In this document: in pieces, positions 31,482 to 37,080 of the stretch
Layout: each line of letters opens with the position of its first letter
Numbering within the stretch: the first letter of the stretch is position 1
Made by a program: the position numbers and the translations under genes
The notes under the pieces: model-generated
Database searches by the model: none
Told to the model about the DNA's origin: nothing
What the model saw: only the letters and a program-made list of their open reading frames with translations
Assembly (NCBI GenBank): GCA_017939795.1
Contig: JAGBAA010000071.1
Location: 1 to 37,080 of the forward strand
Direction: 5' to 3'
Length of the DNA stretch: 37,080 nt
DNA from: Thermoguttaceae bacterium
Lineage (GTDB): Bacteria > Planctomycetota > Planctomycetia > Pirellulales > Thermoguttaceae

Positions 31482-33149
31482 ATGAAAGAAAATCGCTTTT
31501 CCATCGGCGTTGACTACGGGACGAACAGTGTTCGTGCCGTCATTGCCCGGCTCGCGGACGGGGAGATCATGAGTGAGTCGGTCTTTAACTATCCTTCCGG
31601 AACGGACGGGATCCTGCTGGACCCGCGCGATCCGAATCTTGCCCGGCAGGATCCCGCGGATTATCTTGAGGGGTTCCTTACCTCAGTCAGCGATGCCGTG
31701 AGGCAGGCGAAAGACCGGTTTGCTGACTTTTCCCCGGAAAATATTGTCGGGATCGGAGTCGACACGACGGGAAGTACGCCGATCCCGGTCGATGCAGAGG
31801 GAACGCCGCTCGCGATGAAGCCGGAATTTCAAGATGATCTTGCGGCACACGCCTGGCTCTGGAAGGACCATACGTCGGTCGCCGAGGCGCAGGAGATCAC
31901 CGAGTGGGCGAAAACTCGGCCGGAGGGATTCCTTGCGAAATGCGGGGGAACGTATTCCAGCGAATGGTATTGGGCCAAGATCCTTCACTGTGTCCGCACG
32001 TCGCCGAACGTGGCGGAAGCGGCTGCGTCGTGGGTCGAGCTCGCGGATTTCGTGCCGGCGTGGCTGACTGGGAATCTGGATCCTGAAACGATGCCGCGCG
32101 GGATCTGTGCTGCCGGACACAAAGCGCTCTTCCATGAACAGTGGGGCGGTCTGCCGTCTGAAGAGGCACTGCGGTCGCTCGATGAGCAGCTTGTGCGTTT
32201 CCGCTACTCGACGAAGGCTGTGCCGGTCGATCATGCCGCCGGTACGCTGACTGCCGAAATCGCGGAGAAAACGGGACTTCCTGCCGGGATCCCGGTCGCG
32301 GTCGGCGCGTTTGACTGCCATCTCGGAGCGATCGGGTCCGGAGTGAAGCCCGGAACGCTCGTGAAGACTATCGGCACGAGCACGTGCGACATCATGGTCT
32401 CGCCTCTTTCCCAATCCATCGCGGACATTCCCGGCCTCTGCGGGATCGTTCCGGAGTCCGTCCTTCCCGGAATGTACGGTCTGGAAGCCGGTCAGTCGGC
32501 AGTTGGAGACATTTTCAACTGGTTCGTCAAACACGTCGTTTCCGGAGATGATTCCGCACACGCGGCACTGACCGAAGAGGCGCAGAAACTTAAGCCCGGC
32601 GCGTCTGGACTTCTCGCGCTCGACTGGAACAATGGGAATCGGACCGTCCTGGTCGACCAGAATCTTACGGGATTGATTCTCGGACAGACGCTCCACACGA
32701 CGGCGGCGGAGATCTACCGTGCTCTGATCGAAGCAACGGCGTTCGGTGCACTGACCATCATTAACCGGTTCGTGGAGTACGGCATCGACGTGCAGGAAGT
32801 CATCTGCTGCGGCGGGATCGCGGAGAAAAACGCGCTCGTGATGCAGATCTACGCAGATATTTTCGACCGTCCGGTCAAGATCAGCCGGTGTTCGCAGACG
32901 TGTGCGCTTGGTTCCGCGATCGCGGGAGCGGTCGTCGGCGGTGCGTTTGGAGACTTCGCGTCGGCAGCGGACTGCATGACGGGCGTGAAGGAAAAGATCT
33001 ACGTTCCGGATCCTGAATCGGCTTCCGTTTACCGTCGGCTTTACGCGCTTTACGTTCAGCTTCACGACGCATTCGGAAAGACGGGCAAAAATCCGCCGCT
33101 CGAAAACGTGATGAAAGACCTGATCGCGATCCGGCAGGAATGCCGTTAG
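31482..33149 (+). CDS. araB: Ribulokinase
   Basis: A 555-residue FGGY-family sugar kinase of normal ribulokinase length, phosphorylating L-ribulose with ATP in the cytoplasm to give the AraD substrate. The N-terminal ATPase motif IGVDYGTNSVRAVI (about 8-21), VDTTGSTPIPVD, CGGTYSSEWYWAKILH, the mid-domain PVAVGAFDCHLGAIGSGV, TIGTSTCDIMV, the C-terminal ALDWNNGNRTVLVD and CCGGIAEKNALVMQIYADI are all ribulokinase-like. The start is 5 bp after the araD stop, with AGGGAG inside the end of araD. L-arabinose isomerase (araA), needed to make ribulose, is not in the window and must be elsewhere if the pathway is complete. Confidence 0.95.
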   Translation: MKENRFSIGVDYGTNSVRAVIARLADGEIMSESVFNYPSGTDGILLDPRDPNLARQDPADYLEGFLTSVSDAVRQAKDRFADFSPENIVGIGVDTTGSTPIPVDAEGTPLAMKPEFQDDLAAHAWLWKDHTSVAEAQEITEWAKTRPEGFLAKCGGTYSSEWYWAKILHCVRTSPNVAEAAASWVELADFVPAWLTGNLDPETMPRGICAAGHKALFHEQWGGLPSEEALRSLDEQLVRFRYSTKAVPVDHAAGTLTAEIAEKTGLPAGIPVAVGAFDCHLGAIGSGVKPGTLVKTIGTSTCDIMVSPLSQSIADIPGLCGIVPESVLPGMYGLEAGQSAVGDIFNWFVKHVVSGDDSAHAALTEEAQKLKPGASGLLALDWNNGNRTVLVDQNLTGLILGQTLHTTAAEIYRALIEATAFGALTIINRFVEYGIDVQEVICCGGIAEKNALVMQIYADIFDRPVKISRCSQTCALGSAIAGAVVGGAFGDFASAADCMTGVKEKIYVPDPESASVYRRLYALYVQLHDAFGKTGKNPPLENVMKDLIAIRQECR

Positions 33150-33177
33150 GGATCAAAAGTTTTCGAAAAAGAGCCAT

Positions 33178-33231
33178 ACCGGGAGCAGAAGAGAACTTCA
33201 TCTTGCACTGTGCCCGGTGTGTTCCTTTTTT
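33178..33231 (+). terminator. Possible intrinsic terminator after araB
   Basis: ACCGGG (from 33178) and CCCGGT (from 33213) can pair, with further CAG/CTG pairing inside, followed by GTGTTCCTTTTTT. The loop is long, so the call is moderate. Confidence 0.5.
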
Positions 33232-33278
33232 GCAGGCCGGATATTCAGAAAATTTTTAAATAAAACCTCTGGTGCTCC

Positions 33279-33306
33279 TTGACTTCTCGCTCGATCATGG
33301 TAAAAT
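33279..33306 (+). promoter_or_regulatory. Sigma-70-like promoter for the LEERALLSA-protein gene
   Basis: TTGACT (33279-33284), 16 bp, TAAAAT (33301-33306). A perfect 10-bp palindrome CATCATGATG (33310-33319) covers the predicted transcription start and may be an operator. Confidence 0.75.
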
Positions 33307-33370
33307 ATTCATCATGATGTGTATTCTTTGAGTTTGCAAAATTCGAAATTCTTTCATCAGGAGATTTGAG

Positions 33371-35869
33371 ATGGTGTTCAATAATCATAGACGTACAGTT
33401 GGCAAACGGCGTGTTTTGCGTACGGAGTCTCTCGAAGAGCGTGCGCTTTTGAGTGCAGTTCCGCTGACGTCCGGTGAATATACGGACCTGACGGCAAAAT
33501 ACTCTGCACTGGAACTTCCTGGAACGGCGGACGAGCTGAACATCATCACGCTGGATCTTTCGGAAGGCGACGGTCTGACCGAGCTGAGATCCGCCATTGC
33601 CGAAGCCAAAAAGACGCCCCAGTCCGACCTGATCGTGGTCCGTACCACTGCCGACGCCAACACGATCACCTACACCGCCTCTGGAGATCGGCTGGAGATT
33701 CCCATCGACATCGGAGCCTACGAGACCGGAAAGACCGCGCTCGGAGTCCCTGGATGGAGCGTTTCCGTTCTCGGCGGGGATTCGGTCTGCGTCACGCTCG
33801 CCGGTGTTCCGAATGCTTCGGGGTACATGATCGAGTATGCTGCCAATGCGGATCTCGAGAATGCGCAGACGCAGACGTTTACCGATTCCGGAGCACTGAC
33901 GATTTCGGGCATTGAGGCCGACACGGAGTACTTCTTCCGCGTGAAGAGCATCGGTACCGGCGAGTACGCCGACTCGAAATGGTCTGAGGCGCAGAGTTTG
34001 ACCATTCAGAGAGAGGCGGAGTCCCTCATCGTGGATACGGTGCTGGACGTCGTTGATGCATACGACGGCGTGACCTCCATTCGGGAGGCGATCGCGCTGG
34101 CGAAAGACGGCGAAACCGTCACGTTTGCCGAATCGATGCGGGATCAGACTATCGTGCTTAACGGTACTCCGCTGGAATTGACCAAAGCTGTGAGTCTCGA
34201 CGCTGACGGTCTGAACGTGACGCTGGACGGCGATTTCGAAAGTACGGTTTTGTACGTGGATCCCCTTTCGCAAACGCCGTTCATGCTCAAAGGTCTGACG
34301 TTCATCAACGGTGCGGGAGGCCTCCGGTTTTCTCCTGCCGGGATCGAACATGAAGCGGGGGTGCTCTCGGTGATCGACTGCGTCATTGCACGAAATGACG
34401 GTGCCGGGATCTATTCTTCCGCGGATACGCTGACGGTAAAGAACTCGCAGATCATTCAAAATGAAGGCGTTGGCCTCTATTTCTCGGAAGGCCGGGGACT
34501 CATGGTCATGAACTCGGAGATCTCCAGGAACGGCTGGGACGGCATTTACGTGCTGACGAACGCGCTGACGCTCCTCAACAGTACGGTCACGGGAAATAAA
34601 TTTAACGGCGTGTATGCGTACAATAATATGTTTACGGTCAATAATTCCATCGTGACGGCGAATCTGAACGGATGGGATCTCTACGGAAATGCGAAAGCTG
34701 CAAACAGTATCATCGGGAAAACGAATCCGCAGTACAGAGTCTCATTGAAAAGTACGCAGACGGGTGTGCGGGATCCTGGATTTGCGTATCTGCCTGATTT
34801 TGCGAATTACGAAGAGTGGCTCGATGCACGGGAAGAGGATTGGGATCTGTCGCTGACCTCCGGTTCCAGTGCGATCGACCGCGGCGATACGAAACTCTTC
34901 ACGAAAACCGGGATGCCGCAGACGAGTTCTGATGGTGCTGGAAATGCAAGAGTTTTCGGAAAGAAAGTGGATATTGGCGCGTATGAATTTCATGCTGCGT
35001 TCGTCGAGACTCCCCAGGCGGAAGTCATGAGATCCGGCAAGAAACTCACCGTCACGTGGGATGCAGTTCCCGGTGCATCTTCGTATCTTGTGGAATACCG
35101 AGATGTTCAGACGGCCAAATGGACCCTGAGGACCGTGAAAAAAGGGACTTCGCTTGCCATCAACGGGAAAGTCGGCACGACGTACGAGATCCGGGTCGCT
35201 GCAGTGACCGCTTACGGAAATTCCAATGCCGACGTTGAGACCGTGACCGTCTACGCGCCGCTCACGACGCCGAAACTTAAGGCTCTGAGAGACTTCTGCA
35301 AGGACGACACGTTCTCGGTCGAAGTGACGAACTATGCGTTTTATCTCGCGGATACTTCGGAGTCGGTGACTATCGGGATGAACGGGAAATATGAATCATT
35401 CGCCATCGAAAATGGATACGGACGTGCGGATCTTGCCTCCGGGGAAACGGTGACGTTCAAAGACGGCATCTTTACCGTCACGAATGCGAAAAGCAGCTCA
35501 CAGTACAAGATGGAAGTGATGTTCGCAAACCCGCTGACCGGCTCAGCCTTTGCAAAAGTAAACGTCCGTACGACGAAAACTACGTATCTTGCGCCAACGG
35601 ATCTCCAGGTGACGGCGAAGACGGCGAATTCCATCTCGCTCGACTGGTCCGATTCTCCGGCGAAAAACGATGCGTCGAAACTTGCGCAAAAATATACAGT
35701 CCAGTACAGCACGAACGGCGGGAAATCATGGCGTTCGGTCAGCGTGAAGACCTCCGATGCGACGCTTACGCGCCTGAAACCCGGTATGTACCTGATCCGC
35801 GTTCTTGCTGCGAAAGACAGTAAATTTGAAGCATCGCTTCCGACGGAGATCCTTGAGATCGTGCTCTAA
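33371..35869 (+). CDS. Planctomycete-type exoprotein with beta-helix and FN3-like domains
   Basis: An 832-residue protein. The N-terminus RRVLRTESLEERALLSA (13-29) is the planctomycete-type LExRxLLSA export signature. Residues about 55-118 look like a shortened copy of the beta-helix unit, ending IDIGAYE (112-118). An FN3-like domain follows (about 122-218). A full right-handed beta-helix unit (about 222-540) begins VDTVLDVVDAYDGVTSIREA, contains stacked turns such as VKNSQIIQNEGVGLYF and LLNSTVTGNKFNGVYAYN, and ends VDIGAYE (533-539). The rest contains two more FN3-like domains (about 545-635 and 735-830) separated by a beta-rich stretch. AGGAG (33359-33363) lies 7 nt before the ATG. It is probably a secreted or surface structural/adhesive protein; no lyase active site was recognised. 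Confidence 0.85.
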   Translation: MVFNNHRRTVGKRRVLRTESLEERALLSAVPLTSGEYTDLTAKYSALELPGTADELNIITLDLSEGDGLTELRSAIAEAKKTPQSDLIVVRTTADANTITYTASGDRLEIPIDIGAYETGKTALGVPGWSVSVLGGDSVCVTLAGVPNASGYMIEYAANADLENAQTQTFTDSGALTISGIEADTEYFFRVKSIGTGEYADSKWSEAQSLTIQREAESLIVDTVLDVVDAYDGVTSIREAIALAKDGETVTFAESMRDQTIVLNGTPLELTKAVSLDADGLNVTLDGDFESTVLYVDPLSQTPFMLKGLTFINGAGGLRFSPAGIEHEAGVLSVIDCVIARNDGAGIYSSADTLTVKNSQIIQNEGVGLYFSEGRGLMVMNSEISRNGWDGIYVLTNALTLLNSTVTGNKFNGVYAYNNMFTVNNSIVTANLNGWDLYGNAKAANSIIGKTNPQYRVSLKSTQTGVRDPGFAYLPDFANYEEWLDAREEDWDLSLTSGSSAIDRGDTKLFTKTGMPQTSSDGAGNARVFGKKVDIGAYEFHAAFVETPQAEVMRSGKKLTVTWDAVPGASSYLVEYRDVQTAKWTLRTVKKGTSLAINGKVGTTYEIRVAAVTAYGNSNADVETVTVYAPLTTPKLKALRDFCKDDTFSVEVTNYAFYLADTSESVTIGMNGKYESFAIENGYGRADLASGETVTFKDGIFTVTNAKSSSQYKMEVMFANPLTGSAFAKVNVRTTKTTYLAPTDLQVTAKTANSISLDWSDSPAKNDASKLAQKYTVQYSTNGGKSWRSVSVKTSDATLTRLKPGMYLIRVLAAKDSKFEASLPTEILEIVL

Positions 35870-35892
35870 ATTTCTCATGCGCACAAGATCCG

Positions 35893-35921
35893 GAGGAACG
35901 TACTCCCACCGTTCCTCTTTT
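35893..35921 (+). terminator. Intrinsic terminator between convergent genes
   Basis: GAGGAACG (35893-35900) pairs exactly with CGTTCCTC (35910-35917) around a 9-nt loop, followed by TTTT. It ends the 33371 gene and lies just past the stop of the minus-strand kinase gene. Confidence 0.8.
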
Positions 35922-35930
35922 GGGGCCGTT

Positions 35931-37080
35931 CTATTCTTCAGCGGCAGACAGAACGATCCGGAAACCCAGATTGTGGTTTCGGTTTCCCGGCGAGATGCAG
36001 TTTCGGTTCGCAGAACGGCAGTTTCTGGCATGGTAGGCCCAGCTGCCTCCGCGGATGACGCGTCCAGACCCGGTACTTGGGCCTTTGGGGGCGTTTTGAT
36101 GTTCCTCGGAATAGTAGTCGGAATCGTACCAATCCGAGCACCACTCCCAGACGCTGCCGTGCATATCGTAAAGTCCCCACGCGTTCGGTTTCTTCTGTCC
36201 GACCGGATGCGTTTGCTCCCCGCTGTTTGAAGCATACCAGGCCATTTCTTCAAAATTTCCGGCAAATGCCCCCGAGGTGCCCGCACGGCAGGCGTACTCC
36301 CATTGCGCTTCTGTGGGGAGACTGATCCTGCCGCCGAATTTTGACGAAAGTTTTCGGCAAAACTCCTGGCAGTCGCTCCAGTTGACGCACTCCACGGGAT
36401 TTTGATCTCTGGAGAGTGTCTGGTCCTGAAATCGGCTTGGATTTCCGTCCATCACACTCTTCCACATTGCCTGCGTGACCGGCGTTTCGAGCATCCAGAA
36501 TCCCTGCGGGTGCGTGACTCGATGCGGCATCTCATCATCGTCCCGTTCCGGCTCGTCTTCAGGACTTCCCATCGTGAACGTCCCCGCAGGACACCAACGG
36601 AAGGCAAACGCGGTGCTGCTGACGATCTTCACCATCCGTTTGCCTGCATTTGGATCCTGGACCTGAAAAGGTTGAAATTGGTCGGTCTGTTCGCAATCAA
36701 ATCGTTCCCTGGCTCGGTGGGCTGCTTTTTCGCGGAGTGCCTCGTAGATCTTCTGTTCCATTTCTTCAAGCGTTTCTCCTCTCAGCGCGTTCACGAACTC
36801 CGTGCAGGTGGAGAATCTGCCGGTCCGCGGTTTCGCGAGGGCGCGCAGGAGGGCGGAGTTGACCGTTTCGGGCTGGTCGGAGAGCGGAAGAGGCGGAATA
36901 CTGGAAATGCAGTTCATCAAAATCATCGGGTCGTCCGCGCAGAACGGAAGCCGGCCGGCGAGCATCTCGTACGCCATCGTGCCGAGCGAGTACTGGTCCG
37001 AGTGCGCGTCCTGGTACTCGCCGCGAAACTGTTCGGGACTCATGTACGGCATCGTGCCGCTCGTGCCCATCCGGACCTGC
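35931..37080 (-). CDS. Ser/Thr kinase/FGE-like fusion, N-terminus beyond window
   Basis: The C-terminal 383 codons of a second kinase/FGE-like protein; the frame is open through the window end, so the kinase N-lobe is missing. The visible kinase part has MGTSGTMPYMSPEQ (activation loop) and AHSDQYSLGTMAYEMLAGRL. A charged helical linker follows, then a full FGE-sulfatase-like domain (FRWCPAGTFTMGSP, GFWMLETPVTQ, SLPTEAQWEYACRAG, GLYDMHGSVWEWCSDWY, LGFRIVL). The active-site cysteine pair of true FGE is missing (GGSWAYHARNCRSANR), so a binding role is likelier. The tail is rich in Asn codons and differs sharply from its paralogue at 11492-13315 while the scaffold is nearly the same. No transmembrane segment is visible in the part seen. 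Confidence 0.9.
   Translation of the reverse strand, partial: QVRMGTSGTMPYMSPEQFRGEYQDAHSDQYSLGTMAYEMLAGRLPFCADDPMILMNCISSIPPLPLSDQPETVNSALLRALAKPRTGRFSTCTEFVNALRGETLEEMEQKIYEALREKAAHRARERFDCEQTDQFQPFQVQDPNAGKRMVKIVSSTAFAFRWCPAGTFTMGSPEDEPERDDDEMPHRVTHPQGFWMLETPVTQAMWKSVMDGNPSRFQDQTLSRDQNPVECVNWSDCQEFCRKLSSKFGGRISLPTEAQWEYACRAGTSGAFAGNFEEMAWYASNSGEQTHPVGQKKPNAWGLYDMHGSVWEWCSDWYDSDYYSEEHQNAPKGPSTGSGRVIRGGSWAYHARNCRSANRNCISPGNRNHNLGFRIVLSAAEE
35950..36045 (-). other. Candidate variable region at the 3' end of the kinase/FGE-like gene
   Basis: This stretch encodes the loop from GGSW to LGFRIVL, with text such as ARNCRSANRN and GNRNHNLGFR. Five AAC codons and one AAT codon occupy exposed-loop positions, and the last residues return to a conserved core. 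Family knowledge: FGE/C-type-lectin-fold targets of diversity-generating retroelements carry their variable region exactly here, built on AAC codons. No template repeat or reverse transcriptase was found in the window. Confidence 0.4.

Noticed and set aside
1..37080. A DGR reverse transcriptase or template repeat, tRNA, rRNA, transposase or toxin-antitoxin pair within the window
   Set aside because: I looked for these by eye among the reading frames and for an AAC-rich near-copy of 35950-36045 and saw none; small or degenerate copies could be missed.

Overview
The window looks like chromosomal DNA of a planctomycete (Planctomycetota). The main evidence is an N-terminal LEERALLSA-type motif in a large exported protein (start 33371), which is a signature of planctomycete extracellular proteins. 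Supporting signs are two Ser/Thr kinases fused to formylglycine-generating-enzyme-like (FGE-like) domains, Tat-exported Gfo/Idh/MocA and metallophosphoesterase proteins, an exported HEAT-repeat protein and many LamG-like modules. A polysaccharide-degrading, possibly animal-gut or rumen, lineage is an inference. No rRNA, tRNA, CRISPR, transposase or reverse transcriptase was seen.

Layout. 1-1995 (minus) is the N-terminal part of a secreted LamG plus beta-helix adhesin-like protein. 2298-4285 holds two overlapping glycosyltransferase genes (GT8, GT2), read divergently from the adhesin. 4429-6585 encodes a secreted UGSC-like protein and 6802-7563 an exported SGNH/GDSL hydrolase. 7964-11175 is a two-gene unit: a Tat-exported oxidoreductase and a HEAT-repeat protein. 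11492-13315 is a kinase/FGE-like fusion, followed by a composite palindromic element and a minus-strand nitroreductase (13530-14255). 14708-20252 encodes a large LamG/TIM-barrel-like protein and a GH30 enzyme. 20504-22486 is a metallophosphoesterase with a LamG-like tail. 22642-24516 is a DUF805 fusion preceded by five tandem Shine-Dalgarno repeats. 24621-27998 is another unassigned glycosidase-like protein. 28228-33149 is an arabinose unit: GH51 arabinofuranosidase, AraD and AraB. 33371-35869 is the LEERALLSA beta-helix/FN3 protein. 35931-37080 (minus) is the C-terminal part of a second kinase/FGE-like fusion.

How the genes fit together. The GH30 (motifs like endo-beta-1,6-galactanases), exported GH51, ribulokinase and ribulose-5-phosphate 4-epimerase together suggest use of arabinose-decorated galactan such as type II arabinogalactan. 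The two unassigned glycosidase-like proteins, the SGNH hydrolase and the oxidoreductase may contribute. L-arabinose isomerase and sugar importers are not in the window. Most transcription units start at a sigma-70-like promoter, TTGAC(A/T) or a close variant, 16-17 bp, then TAAAAT, TATAAT or TATACT, and several end in clear intrinsic terminators.

Most unusual points: (1) the two kinase/FGE-like proteins share a near-identical scaffold but differ at 17 of 23 positions in a same-length C-terminal loop, which resembles the variable region of diversity-generating-retroelement (DGR) targets; (2) a five-copy 16-bp repeat places five Shine-Dalgarno sequences in front of one gene; (3) a nested palindromic element lies after the first kinase; (4) there are two large candidate glycosidases of unassigned family.
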